A model generated the notes under the pieces. That model did not search any database and had not been told where the DNA came from. It was given only the letters and a program-made list of their open reading frames with translations. DNA of 64,000 nt from Alisma plantago-aquatica (taxonomy: Eukaryota > Streptophyta > Magnoliopsida > Alismatales > Alismataceae). The translations under genes were made by a program, and so were the position numbers. The first letter of the stretch is position 1. Each line of letters opens with the position of its first letter. Where the stretch lies: contig OY856414.1 in NCBI GenBank assembly GCA_963693085.1, positions 264,901,501 to 264,965,500 of the forward strand, given 5' to 3'. Below are positions 23,348 through 35,862 of the stretch, one piece after another.

Positions 23348-25477
23348 TGTAGGAAAATATGGGTACAGAGTAGGTAGCGGAAACAAAAATGTATCTATCC
23401 ATATTCCCCATAATAGTAAGATCTATCAACAACTATGTATGGAAATGATGGTTTAACGAGTTCATACATGTTCCTAGAGCAAGTCCAGTGATTATAACTC
23501 ATTGCAGTAGTTGTGCAATCCTAGATGTACTGGGACTCATCTACAGCAACTTCTAACCTCTACCATAGATAGTGGACTTGGACGGCCTCTGCAATAGCTC
23601 CACCACATAATGTAGGTTGATGTTGCCCTCCTAAAGATGGGAAAAGACCACCTCACCTCTAGAGAAGTCCACACTAACTAATGATAACTAATGTCATTCA
23701 ACTATAATTGAAAAGAAGTTGTCCCTCCTGTTGGTGTACTAATCACAAACTTGCTCTCCTACAACTATTCTCCCTTGCTATCCCTCCCTTTATCAGGTAT
23801 GACTTGCTCGAGCTCTCTCAGTTACCAAAACTAGAGAAGACAAACAATTGTCAGAGGAAATTGTTATGTTTGAGAATCCCTAAGTACCCCTCTATTTATA
23901 GGAGGGGTTAGGGTCTGGGTTCCCAGTCTATGTGGGAGTGGAAGGGATCAGAATTTCCATGAATTGTTTACACTATGATAGGTGAATTGGTCAGTTCACT
24001 GGTGAATCAGTCGGCTGGAATACTAAGCTGATTGGTTCACTCAATGAGCCTATCATTTCAAAGTGTTTCCCAATTGCAATTGAATTTTCAATTCATTTCC
24101 ACTTAATGTCTGACTTCAATTCCTTGTACTGATCAAATTGAACAAGTGAAATGATCAACTATTCTCATAAATCGAGAAAATCACCAGAAGCTTCAGTTGG
24201 CATGATTGAGACGATTGGTTCACTAGGTGAATCAGTCATCTAACTAACCTAGGCTGATCAGTTCACCCAGTGAGCCGATCGGTTGGTATCTTCACTCATG
24301 TAGAATTTAGTCAATTTAGTTTCCAATCAACCTGACACCCTAACCAGTCAGTCCAACACTTGAACTTGATGGTTCTGAGTTCAGTCAGTCAATTGGTTGT
24401 TTAATTGAATACCTAAACATCTTTAGTTATCAAATTAAACATCATCCATGGATAAACTCCTCTTCTAGGTGAATTCCTATCTTTGTGACCCTATAGGTCC
24501 AATATCACATTGGTAGTGAATGTCCATAACTAGTTTATGACATCACAAATAAAGAGTGGTGCCTAGTCGCACATTGGCGCCACCCAAGTGAATGGAAAGT
24601 TGGAGAACAAATTCAACCTATAATTTGTGTAAGGTGTGATAGCGATTGTATAATTCTTTTGTCTTTGATATCTAGAATGAACTCGAGGCATGGAATCATC
24701 ATCCTCTCAATGTTCAATCCATGTTCCCTGAACCAAGAGCAGATTGTCTAAGATATATGTGACCTCAATATCATATATTGATTTTGTGTGCTTGCACATG
24801 TGTTTCTCACTCTCACTTATCAAGTGGTCAGGATATCAAACTCCGGTATGAGGGACAAATCCCATCTACATCACTCATGGTCAATCCCCATGTGTTACAT
24901 CTACCCAATCATCACTGTTATGGTAATCCTTATTCAGGGTTATGTTGGATAATGTCAAAGTATATCGAACAACATGTGATGAGTGTAGTGACTTCAAGTC
25001 TAAGAACCACAATCACCGCCTTCATTATGAGAGATGACTATGACCACCATACATGGGTTCCATGTGTCACTCTCAAGGTGGGTCAATCCGATACACTATT
25101 CTCTAACAAGTATCTGTATGCTTGGTTTGATATCACATATCATGATTGATGAGATTTTGTTATCAACCAACATACACACTCTAGTCTTCTGTGTTACCAT
25201 TTTCTATCAGACTTCCATAGTAACAACTGATAAGGGACATAATAAGAATGAACATACTCTTAACATATGTATGCTCTCATTGTTCAAGTCACATACTTAA
25301 AGACATATGTCATTGACTATTGTCATTGTTTAGACATTCATTATGTTTACTCATTATCTCATAACTGAGTGAAATAGAATGAATTGGAAGCTTGCTTTTA
25401 TTATTATTAATCAAATCCTTTATGTAATATGCCATGTCAATCATAATATGATTGGCTCTATGGCATACATACCAATA
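23348..25477 (-). repeat. 3' LTR of copia I
   Basis: Aligns along its length with 30837-32914. The minus-strand TATA-like box is at about 23887-23897 (CTATTTATAGG read on +). A weak cluster of ACCGATC/GGTTCA motifs lies at 23980-24300. It is followed inward by a purine tract on the minus strand (GTGCAAGTGGGAGTC at 25478-25492). Confidence 0.88.
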
Positions 25478-27860
25478 GACTCCCACTTGCACTTAGAGCC
25501 AATCACCCACGAATCATATTCTTAGTGATTTTAACATGTCAATCATGTTTTTGCTATGTAAGTGCTAATTCAGTGGGTTAGCAACACTTCCCCTCTAGTT
25601 TGTATATTGTATGTTTCTCATCTTTTTGTTGTGAGATGAATTTTCCATAATATACTATCTGAAATTCCTTGCCTAACAAGTATCTTCATTGTTTTTGTAA
25701 CATATTTAAGTTCATCCATATGAACTTCTAGATCCATTAGTATTCACTCTTGTTTCATAATACTAGGATACTTAGATTCAATTATAGAATTGAATCAATG
25801 GCTTGTAGTTCGGAGCCCTTCCAACCATTTCTCAAAATTAAACACATTTTATATTGTGATCACTTTTGTCATTCTGAAAGCTTGCTTCGGTGTAACCCTT
25901 TACACCCAACTCTTCCTTGTTGTTATAATCTAGCAACTTATCCTTAAGTGTTTCTCAAGTATAAAAGGATATTTTTTAATTACATTCCAATGACCCTTAT
26001 TGGAAAGTGATATCATCTCGTCATGTCCAATACATACAAGACTATGGATGAGTACATTATATAGCATACATGATAGATACAATCATGCTGCATATGGCAT
26101 CTTACTCATGTCCTTCCATTGTTTGTAAGAATTAGAACATAGGGTTCTTGAGAGACTAATCCCAGATTCTCTCTCATTGAATCCTTCATGTTGAACTCTT
26201 TCAGCATCATGCTACTATATGTGCTCACACTTACATTAGGAAACTTTCAAGAACTATCTCTATAGATAATGATCCCAATCACATAGGATGTTTCACCTAA
26301 TCCTTCACTACTGAATGTGTTTTCCATGCCAGGTCTCAATACTTAGAGTGTTGAGATGTTATTCCCCATCAAAATGTGGGATATTCATATATGCTCCCAT
26401 GAAATCCTTTGTAATCATAGATTCCATATTTTATCTTGACTGAAGTCAAGATCCCATCTCGGAGATGCTTTTTTAGTCTCTAGATTGAACTTTATAGCTT
26501 ATAGACTTTATTTCCGTTAATGAAGTTATAAAACCTTTAGGTTGTGTCACATACACATCCTCTCAAATATTCCTTTTAAGGAATCTAGTTTTAAAATTCA
26601 TATGCTAGATCTCATAGTCTATTTTAGATGAAACAACAAGCATGTCAATTGGTAAAGGAATTTCTTCATGTTCCACAATTTGAATTGATTTGAAAATCTT
26701 TGCAATCAATTTGTCCTTTTAGGTTATCCATGTAGGTCTTTTCAACAAAACCCTATTGCACCCTTTGGGTCTTACCCCTTTAGGTGATACTAGCAAGGTC
26801 ATACCTTGTTAGTGTACATGGACTCCATAATGGCTTTAAGCCATTTCTCAGACTCTGGTTCTCAATAGCTTCTAGTTAACTTGTTGGCTCATCAACTTAT
26901 GACCAACCTATCTAGAGTTATCCGATTCACAATCGTTCAATTTCAAATATGTTCTAATAGAACTATGAGGTTCTGTGTTACACAAGGAACTTGATATTCC
27001 ACAATAATTTGTGATTCCCAATTGTTCTCATTGTACCTCTTTGTTGACTTTAAACTCTTAGAGTTCTACTTTACTCCCACAGATTCTTTTGGAACTCAAT
27101 TATCTTAGCAACAAATGCCTTTGTTATGGGATTAGGATTGTAGGTAGCATTCAACAAATTATGGTTTGTGGATAAACATTTTCAAGAAACTAATTTTTTT
27201 ATGTAGGTTTCAATCCTTAAGACATATGGAGACATTCCCATATCATATCTCATATGATGTCTTTCAAAGCAATTTATACATTACATTGTTTTAGTGTAAA
27301 GTATATATTCATGAGGAGATTAAAAGACTATCATGAGGATGTAATTTCTTCTTTCTGACACATCATCATGTTCAGATGGATTTGACTTGTGATACACTAT
27401 CACGGTCTATCCATAAGGTTCTCAAAGTATTGATGTAAAGTATTTCAACATTTAATCACATCAAAGTTTCTTAATACTTTTATCAAAGTTATACTTCATT
27501 TATAATCTCCTTAAACACTTCAAGAGATTCATGTTTGTATTTTACCAAATACAAACTCTATATCAACTGAAATCATCAGTGAATATAATGAAGTACAAAC
27601 AACTATATGCAACATTTATTCTATAAGATCTTCATACATCAGCATGTATAAGCTCTAATAGAATGATTATACTCCCACTACATCTAATGAAGGGTATTTT
27701 ATCATATTGCTCATAATTAAGACTTTCATGTCTCTTATAGGTTCACTAACCAAAAGAGTCTAGATAACCATCAATATGGATTCCTGGGGTGCATTTCTCA
27801 TATGTGTAACCAAGATGACTATGTTAAAGATTTTTTGATTTATCAATTATAATCCTTTGG
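25478..27860 (-). pseudogene. copia I pol remnant: integrase, RT and RNase H
   Basis: Reading the minus strand from 27860 down, degraded codons match a GAG-pre-integrase/integrase region: RLGHISESRIQKLH near 27840, a CLLCKM-like piece near 27720, LIHADV near 27640, then ITFTDD-like IIFTDDFS near 27580. RT and RNase H follow at about 26700-25480, recognisable by similarity to copia II (for example 26040-26350 against 46200-46570). Stops and frameshifts are frequent throughout, so no product is possible. The order is that of Ty1/copia (integrase before RT). Confidence 0.75.
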
Positions 27861-28299
27861 TATTTACCTTATAAACATTCATATTTAGATCCTTTCATGT
27901 AAATATCACTAGATTTTTGGGGTATCGCCATAAAAGATCACATCTTTGAAATAGAAGCATTAACAACTCTTTGTCGATTTATCATCCTTGTCATACGAGA
28001 TGCATAGAGTAAAATGTTTTTTTTATTTTGGCATAACAAAATAGTAGTTCGACTAACTATGTTACATGACCATGGGGATAAATAAATTTAAATGTAGACT
28101 AAGATTTCAGCAACTCTTGCTCTGCATAGTCCATCTTTGTCCCTTCATAAAGGCTTTACTTCTTGTCAGACCCTGCACATCAACGTATGTCGAATCTACA
28201 TCTAGTATCGCATACCAGTGAAGAAGTAATTTACAATTATCTTATAACGCATATACCTAAAGTGGAGTCTGTTTTTCCTCCTTCTTCTTCTTTAGTTCC

Positions 28300-29090
28300 T
28301 CCAACCAGATGGGGCAATTCCTCTTCTAGTGTCCATCCTAGTGATAGTGGTGACATTTGCCTCCTTTCTTTATTCTTCCCTTTACCTTGAGATCTGATGA
28401 TTTGGGATTCTAGATAGCTTTATAACTCTTCTTAGATTTTCCTTTGCCTTTATACTTTCCCTGTTGATCATCATCATAGACTTGGGCTTATCTTTCTTTA
28501 TTTGTATCTCAGTTGTTCTCAACATGCCTAGTAACTCTATCAATGGCTTGTCAAAGTCATTCATGTTGTAGTTCATGACAAACTGACTGTATGATTCTGG
28601 TAGAGACTATAGAATCACATCAGTGGTCAACTTTTGACCCAAGGGGAATTCTAGTTTGGTAAGGTTCTACACATACCCAATGAGATTGAGCACATGAGGA
28701 CCTATTGAATCTCCTTCTAACATGCTACATTTGAACAACACCTTAGAGACATCAAATCTCTTCTGTCTTGGCTGATCTTAGAACATGTTCTTAGATGTGT
28801 GATCATCTCACTAACATCCATGTTCTCATGTTATCATTGTAACTAAATGTTCATGGAGCATAGCATTAGATACTTGACAACAATGGCTTATTCATTATGC
28901 TTCTTATAAGCATCCATGTCAGTCTAAGGTGCATTGGGAAGGGGTTCATCTGGCTCTGGTGTCTCCAGGACATAGAGCTTGCAATCCTATGTGAGAATGA
29001 TTCTCAGTGTCTTGAACCAGTCATGGAAATTATTTCTAATTAACTTGTCCTTCTTAAGACCGGTCGTAGAGAAAAGTTGTTGTTGTGTGT
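28300..29090 (-). pseudogene. copia I gag remnant with zinc knuckle
   Basis: On the minus strand a UBN2/copia-type gag can be followed: NNFHDWFKTLRIIL near 29035, then CKLYVLETPEPDEPLPNAP near 28985-28930. Near 28314-28355 is a CCHC knuckle in which the second Cys codon is TAT (Tyr) and two codons are stops, ending RNC-P. A 64-codon open piece (28382-28576) is part of it. Coordinates are approximate because frames shift. Confidence 0.7.
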
Positions 29091-30347
29091 TTCCATTTGA
29101 TTCTATAAAAGAATTTGCAATTTTGTCAAAAACTCATTTTTGATTGATTTGATTAGATTAATATTTGATGATGTTTATTAGATCTTTGATTAACTATCTC
29201 TCTCACTATTTTATTTAAATTGATAGCCCTCACAGATCAATTCAAAAGATTTCATCGTACAATCTTCTAGTGTACTAAGATCCAAAATAATTCAACTATT
29301 ACCTAGCCAATGCCAGCATTCATAGTCAGTTCTTAAGATAGACAACATTTACTAATTGCATCTTATGCAATTTTTGGATAGATGATATGTGCAACTTTTT
29401 GCCATGGTCATTTGTATCCTTTTGGTGCTTAATCTCATTAAGGTATCATAGTTAAGGCCGACCTAAAATCCAACATGATAATAAAGCACCCCTCTTGTTA
29501 GGTCCACATTATTACCATCACATTTCTACGAGATAGACAGTGCACCACCCTTGGGTGCCCACCCTTAGTCAGTCAATCTTTTCATGTGTAGTGCTAATGG
29601 AAAGCATCTAATACTTAATATTTTATTTGAGGTAGTTTGTATATATACTACATATACTTTGTCCAATCACCACATATATATAGTATGTATCATATACATG
29701 TTATATCCCACAACGTAAACATCCAATATAAAATAAAAGTGACGGTTATGGTCATACTATTGTAATTCCTTAGAACCACAAGGAATTGTTACCACCTATG
29801 TCTACATCACATGCAAGAACCAACTATTGGTGTACATCTATGCTTTCCAATCTGTGTTGATTGGTTCAACTCTTGAACCGATCATCCCACCTCTTGGATG
29901 GTCAGTTGGTCATTAGAAACAATTGTCTAGCCTCCTATTCCACCGATGTCTGGATATCAAAAAATAGTCAGTTGGACTGACTCGTCGGTCGGTTTCTTTC
30001 TCCTACAATCTACCCTCCTTGCTCCTCCCGTCCATCAACTTGTCATGTGAAATAGTTGGAATGCCTGGTGTTGATCATCATCAGTGTCATTGCAAGAAAG
30101 GAAACTACTTGATTGCTCTTAAACTTATTACATAGTAAAGAGAAACCTCAAGTTACATTCAAGGGAAGCAAAGGTAGGAAAGAATAATACTTTTACATTG
30201 GGAAGAAGAAGGTAGAGGCTCGACATGCAAATGGATATAAAACATGAAATAAACACACAACCACCATGCATAGATATTTGGGTTATTGTCTATAACCATG
30301 CTACACATCCACCATCAAAACTCTCTTTTAGAGTGATGCTCATAAAT
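29091..30347 (-). other. copia I leader region, no recognisable gene
   Basis: This lies between the gag remnant and the repeats near the 5' LTR. No domain was seen on either strand. 29863-29879 has 7-bp inverted arms GGTTCAA/TTGAACC, the same type of motif found in the copia LTRs. The 1.2 kb is longer than a usual copia leader, so it may hold an unrecognised insertion (inference). Confidence 0.4.
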
Positions 30348-30370
30348 TACTAACAAACACACACACACAT

Positions 30371-30412
<42 letters not shown>
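30348..30412. repeat. CA/AT dinucleotide microsatellite
   Basis: A short (AC)n run at about 30356-30370 passes directly into more than 20 AT units ending at about 30412. Confidence 0.95.
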
Positions 30413-30418
<6 letters not shown>

Positions 30419-30592
30419 GGGATTAAGAGAGAAATATTTCTCCCTCCCCCCCTCTCACATAACCTGTGGCGGAGGCCGGACGCCCGGGAGGGTGATAAAT
30501 CAAGAGATGCTTCTCTGTGTGGTTTCGAACTCGAGTCCCTTCATTGGGGACCAACATAATTTTCCAACCAGGCTATTCCCTTTCCAGCATAT
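30413..30592 (-). mobile_element. Probable tRNA-derived SINE
   Basis: On the minus strand, starting near 30585, there is an A-box-like TAGCCTGGTTGG (+ strand 30564-30575). About 32 bp further is a B-box-like GAGTTCGAAACC (30521-30532), the spacing of an internal RNA polymerase III promoter. The body is GC-rich (GGAGGCCGGACGCCCGGGAGG near 30471-30491) in an AT-rich setting. The unit is bounded on both sides by ATATGTATAT (about 30409-30418 and 30591-30600), which could be a 10-bp target duplication but lies in AT-rich simple sequence. It could also be another small GC-rich insert. Confidence 0.55.
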
Positions 30593-30619
30593 ATGTATAT
30601 TTATATGTATGTATGTATG

Positions 30620-30666
<47 letters not shown>

Positions 30667-30686
30667 ATATACATATATATATATAT
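30593..30686. repeat. ATGT/AT microsatellite
   Basis: GTAT-type repeats (30605-30626) followed by about 17 AT units and further TATATACATATATA to about 30686. It is probably the other half of the AT tract into which the SINE inserted. Confidence 0.9.
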
Positions 30687-30817
30687 TAGTTTGTGATTAT
30701 ATGTGGTCTTTGATTGGATATGCATATTAAGTAGTTTAAGTATTTGCATCATATGCAATAATAAACACAATAAACTAGAAATCTACTCATATTGATTATC
30801 TCAAAACATAGTAAATT

Positions 30818-30836
30818 GGTGTGCCTCTGATGTGAC
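30818..30836 (-). other. Primer binding site region of copia I (degenerate)
   Basis: Immediately inside the 5' LTR the minus strand reads GTCACATCAGAGGCACACC. ATCAGAG matches the core of the tRNA-iMet primer site used by plant copia elements; the flanking bases differ. Confidence 0.5.
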
Positions 30837-32914
30837 TGTAGGGAAATATGGGTACAGAGTAGGCAGAGGAAACAAAAATTTATCTATCCATATTCCCCAT
30901 AATAGCAAGATCATGTCAACAAATATGTAATGGAAAGGATGGTTTAATGAGTTCATACCTAGTCCTGGAGCAAGTCTAGAGACTATAACTCATTGTAGTA
31001 GTCGTGCACCCCTAGTTGCATAAGGACTAATTTGCAGCAGCTCTTGGCCTCCACCATGATATCAGACTCATGCAACATCTACAGTATATCCACCACAAAC
31101 TATAGGCTGACGTTGCCCTCCTAGAGACGGGTGAAGTCCACCTTGCCTCTATAAAAGTCCACAAGGACCAACTAGAACTCCTATCATTCAACTAGAACTA
31201 TTAGGAAGGAGTTTTCCCTCCCATTGTTGTACTAGTCACGAACTTGCTCTCCCACAATTATTCTCCCTTGCTATACCTTTCTTTATCGGGTTCTCTCAGT
31301 TACTACAATTAGAGAAGACAAATAATTGTTGGGGGAATTGATGTGTCTGAGAAGCCCCCAGTACCCCTCTATATATAGGAGGGGTTAGGGTCTGGGTTCC
31401 CAGTCTGTGTGGGAGTGGAAGGGACTAGAATTTCCATTAATTATTTATCCTACGATAGGTGAACCGGTCGGCTGGCACAGTGAGCCAATCAGTTCACTCA
31501 GTGAACCGATCATTTCATAGTGTCTTCCTATTGCAATTAAATTTGCAATTCATTTCCAATTAATTTCCAATATTAATTCCTTGTAATAATCAAATTGAAC
31601 AAGTGAAACGATCAACTATTCTCATGAATCGAGAAAATCATCAGAAGCTTCGATTGGCATGACCGAGCTAATCAGTTCACTATGTGAGCCGATCATCTTA
31701 CCAACCTGATCTGATCGGTTCACCCGGTGAGCCAATTGGTTGGTATCCTGACTCATGCAAATCCAGCCAATTCAATTTCCAATCAACCTAACACCCTAAT
31801 CAGTTAGTCTAACACTTGAACTTGATGGTTCTATGTTCGGTCAGTTAATTTGTTTTTTAATTGAATACCTAAACATCTTTAGTTATGAACTTAAACATCA
31901 TTCATGGATAAACTCCTCTTCTAGGTGAATTCCTATGTGTGTGACCCTTAAGTTCCACATCATGTTGGTAGTGAATGCCCATAACTAGTTTATGACATCA
32001 CAAGCAATTAGCTGTTCCTAGTCACACATTGGTGCTACCCAAGTGAATGGAAAGTTGGAGAGCAACTACAACCTACAATATAAGTAAGGTGTTATAGTGA
32101 TTGTATGAATCCTTTGTTTTTGATATTCAGAATGAACTCAAGGAATGGAATTGTCATCCTCTCAGTGTTAAATCCATGTCACTTGAACCAAAAGCAAACT
32201 ATCTGAGATATATGTCATATATTGATTCACATGTCCTTGCACATGCGTTCCTTAGTCTTGCTTATCAAGTGGTTGGGATATAAAACTCCAGTAGGAGGGG
32301 AAAATCCCATCTACATCACTCATAGTTAATCCCCATGTATCATAGCTATCCAATCATCATCGTTGTGGAAATCCTTATTCAGGGTTACATTGGATGATGT
32401 CAAAGTATATTGAATGACATGTGATGAGTGTAGTGACTTTAGGGTTAAGAACCAAAATCACCATCTTCACTATGAGAGATGACTATGACCACCATACATG
32501 TTTTCCATGCATCGCTATCAAGGTAGGTCTATCCAATACACTCACAAGTATTTGTGTGTTTAGTTTGATATCAAATATCATGACTGATGAGAATATGTCA
32601 TCAACCAACACACAGTCTAGTCTTATGTGCTATTGTTGTCTATTTGCCTTCCACAGTATCAGCTGACCAGGGACATAATAAGAATGTCCATACTCTTAAC
32701 ATATGTATGATCTCATTATTCAAGTCATATACTTGAAGACGTACTTCATTGAGTATTGTCACTCTTTAGACATTCACTATGATTCCTCATTAACTCATAA
32801 TTGATTCATATAGAATGAATTGGAATCTTTCCTTCATTTTTATTAATCAAATCCTTTACGTAATATGCCATGTCAATCATCATATGATTGGCTCTCTGGG
32901 CATACATACCAATA
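30837..32914 (-). repeat. 5' LTR of copia I
   Basis: Pairs with 23348-25477. The minus-strand TATA box is read on + as CTCTATATATAGGAGG at 31369-31384. A cluster of GTGAACCGATC and GAGCCGATC motifs lies at 31450-31745. Short open frames (60-81 codons) within it are not genes. Confidence 0.88.
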
Positions 32915-33579
32915 TATTGTTAAATTGTGTATGATGCAAATATTAACAAATATGTTCAGCATAGAAAAACTAGACTTACGTGTGAATCACTAATTTCATT
33001 GGGTGTCCCTCATCTGGTGTCAGTTTTATACCCAAAGGATCAAATAAATACACATTCCAAGTTTTGAGAATGATCACTAACAACTACCAATGCTTATTTC
33101 TGAGTGAATAGAAGGCAAAATAAAAATTAAATTCCATGATAAATTGTATTCATAAGTTAGACATATAAAAAAACAAGCTCAAAACTTACACAACTTTGAA
33201 GGGAGCTGGGATCACGGTCCTAGAAGCATCAAAAAACTTCATCGTGGTACTCACATAATATTTGACACCGCCCAAATCTCAAGCTACATCACTAATCATC
33301 AATGGCATTAGAAATACCACATTTGATATTCCAAAGTCAGCAACCCCATAATACAAATGATTAAACATATATATGCAATAATAAGTCAATATATAGGAAA
33401 CAATTAAATAATATGTATTCTTCACATATGATGGGGTATTCAAACTCAACATATCCAAATATCTATCATTGATGTCTTCAGCTATTGATACGGAAATAGC
33501 ACAGAAGCATCTGTCAACACTATAATAGTGTCACGATTTATACCTATGACCTCCTCGCGAAGGATGATCACCATGGTTT
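32915..33579 (-). pseudogene. CACTA Ulp1-like protease, catalytic exon and flanks
   Basis: On the minus strand an exon at 33099-32980 is bounded by an acceptor (TTCACTCAG) and a donor (GTAAGT at 32979). It encodes NKHW, a stop, LLVIILKTWNVYLFDPLG: the His-Trp motif and the following Asp of the C48/Ulp1 peptidase fold. An upstream exon near 33200-33579 includes LREEVIG near the copia II junction, GVADFGISNVVFLMP and TVIPAPF. In-frame stops show it is dead. The intron beginning at 32979 contains copia I; without it the intron would be about 90 nt, a normal plant size. Confidence 0.65.
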
Positions 33580-35738
33580 TGTTGAGTTTTTGGGGAGATA
33601 GAGAAAGCAACGGAAAAAAATTCTTCTCCTAAACCTAGAATAAAGGAATCGCGTCAACGTCTATACAATAGGAATGATGGTTTGTAGAGGCGTACCTTGT
33701 CCTGAGGCTTGCTCGGTGACGTTACCTCGTGACATGCGTGGTCTTCACCTCTGGTCTTCAACGGTGTCTATGCAACTCCTGGTCTCACCGGGACTGTCGG
33801 CAGAAGTCTCCCGCCTCTGCAGTCATCCACACGGACTGCCTAGAACTCTGATCTCCTTGTCCCACAATGAATCGGAAGGATTCGTACCCTCCTATCGGTG
33901 TACTATTCACTGATGCACTCCCCTACAACTAGTTGTCTTTCTGTAGTTGTCTTTCCCTTGTTGTGCCTCCCTTATCGGGTAGCACTTGCTCGGGCTCTCT
34001 CGGTTACTAAAACCAGAGAGAACAACAACTTTGTAGAGCAACTGGTGTTCTGAGCGGTACTTTGAGAAGCCCCCAATACCCATATATATAGGAGGGTCAT
34101 AGGATAGGGTTCTCTATCCCAAGCAATGCGAGATTAAAGAAGGAGTAGAAGGGTTCGAGATATTCCACTAAAACAATCAACTACGCCAGTTGAACCGATT
34201 GTTTCAACCCTGAAACGGTCGTTTGGTGACCTCAACCGATCGGTTCACACCTGAACCGATCGTTTAGGACACCTAAGTCGATTGGTTCACTTCTGAGCCA
34301 ATCAGTTTGTGGTCCTGGTCCAACTCAAATTGACTTTCATATTTGTTTCTGATTAATCAAATATTAATCCTTGTCCAAATCGGATTTTTACAAGTGAAAC
34401 AAATTGTATTTGCAAAATCTGACTTTTCAAATGATCTCGGTTGGTCCACGAATCGACCGGTTCAACAATTGAGCCGATCATTTCATTGACACATGAGCCG
34501 ATCGGTTCAACAACCTGAGCCGATCGGTTCATCACATGAGCCAATTAGTTGGAAGTGCAGACTGTGCAAAATCAGTCAATTGCAGTTTCAATCAATCTGA
34601 TACTCTAATCAATTGGTCCAACACCTTGAACACTATGATTTTTGAGCTATCAATTATCTGAGTGTTTAATTGAACTACTAAACTCCTTTAGCAATCAATC
34701 TAAACATCTTTTGTGGATAAACTCCTCTTCCAGGTTAAATCCTATGTGTGTGACCCTGTAGATCCATTTCAGATTGACAGTGCAAGTCCATAACACTTAT
34801 GACTTCACAAGAAAAGAGTGGTGCCTAGTCGCACATCAGTGCTACCCAAGTGAAATAGAAAGTTGGAGAACAACTTTCAATCCTACAATCTGTGAATGGT
34901 GTTACAGTGAATGTATAATTCCTTTGTCGCTCATGTCCTGAATGAACTCAAGGCATGGTACAGTCATCCTTTCAATGTTCATCCATTTCCTTGATCTCAG
35001 AGCAGACTGGGTGAGATGTGTGTGACATCAATATCACATATTGATTCACACATGCATGTGCATGCCTTTCTTAATCCTACTCATCTAGTGGACATGGACA
35101 TCAAACTCCCTTAGGAGGGACAAATCCCATATCTATCACTCACCCCTCAAAAGCCTCATGTGTCAAAGCCACCCAATCATTACCTTTATAACAACCCATG
35201 TTTCAGGACTGCATTTGATAATGTCAAAGTGTACCCAATGACATGTGTTGAGTGAAGTGATTTTAGGTTGAAGAATCACAATCACCACCATCACTGTGAG
35301 AGCTGACTCTGACTACTAAATCATGGTTCCATGTGTCACTCTCATGGTGGGTCTGTCTGGTACACTTGTTCTCTAACAAGTACCTATGTGCTTGGTTTGA
35401 TATCACCATATCATGACTAATGAGATTTTGTCATCAACCAACACACAATCTAGTCTTTAGTGTTATTGATGTCTATGGTTATTTCCACAATAACAACCGA
35501 CTAGGGACTAAACAAGAATGTATACTCTTAACATTCGTATAATCTCATCATTTAGGTCCTCAACCCAAAAGCATACATCATCGAGTAAAACAATTCTTTA
35601 GACATCTATCATGTTACATTATCATCTCAGAAATAGTTAAAACATATAGATCATAAATGGCCTTTATTATTCAAATCATTTACAAAGTATCACATTACAA
35701 TCATCATATGACTTGCACTATGGGCATACATACCAACA
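33580..35738 (-). repeat. 3' LTR of copia II
   Basis: 2159 bp, TG...CA. The minus-strand TATA box is at about 34081-34092 (CATATATATAGG on +). A palindrome cluster at 34170-34555 includes the perfect 12-bp palindrome AACCGATCGGTT at 34234-34245 and repeated GAGCCGATCGGTTCA. Confidence 0.93.
34170..34555. repeat. ACCGATCGGT palindrome cluster in copia II 3' LTR
   Basis: About a dozen variants of AACCGATCGGTTCA in both orientations lie within 390 bp, irregularly spaced by 10-40 bp. AACCGATCGGTT at 34234-34245 is perfectly self-complementary. Every strong copy has two CpG sites in symmetric positions. Confidence 0.85.
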
Positions 35739-35753
35739 GACTCCCACTTGCAC
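35739..35753 (-). other. Polypurine tract of copia II
   Basis: On the minus strand AGTGCAAGTGGGAGTC directly precedes the LTR start TGTTGGTATG. The same tract is found next to copia I LTR at 25478. Confidence 0.75.
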
Positions 35754-35862
35754 TTAGAGCCAGTCAGCTAGGAACCTCAGTCCTTGTGACCTAGCATGAC
35801 CATCATGCTTCTGCTGAGAAAGGGCCTTAGTCAGTGGATCAGCTATGTTGTCTTCAGTTAGT
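35754..35862 (-). pseudogene. copia II RNase H C-terminus (3' fragment)
   Basis: On the minus strand this frame includes DNIADPLTKALSQQ, a hallmark of the copia RNase H end, and stops TAA at 35754-35756. It is the continuation of the reading frame at 45704, cut by element F. The target duplication falls within codons for KVP-T, so removing F with one copy of the duplication would leave the frame open. I saw no stop in this fragment. Confidence 0.88.

Larger units (their letters stand above)
23348..32914 (-). mobile_element. Ty1/copia element I (old, full-length, decayed)
   Basis: Two direct repeats of about 2.1 kb (23348-25477 and 30837-32914) flank a minus-strand gag-integrase-RT-RNase H remnant. 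Both LTRs begin TGTAGG on the + strand and end ATACCAATA, where CCAACA is expected, so the terminal bases have mutated. A possible 5-bp duplication TGTTA lies at 23343-23347 and 32918-32922, but three extra bases separate it from the right LTR. It sits in an intron of the CACTA Ulp1-like gene. A SINE and AT microsatellites lie within it. Confidence 0.85.

Noticed and set aside
30411..30689. A 92-codon + strand open frame ending in Tyr/Ile repeats
   Set aside because: It is a translation of the SINE-like insert and AT microsatellite.
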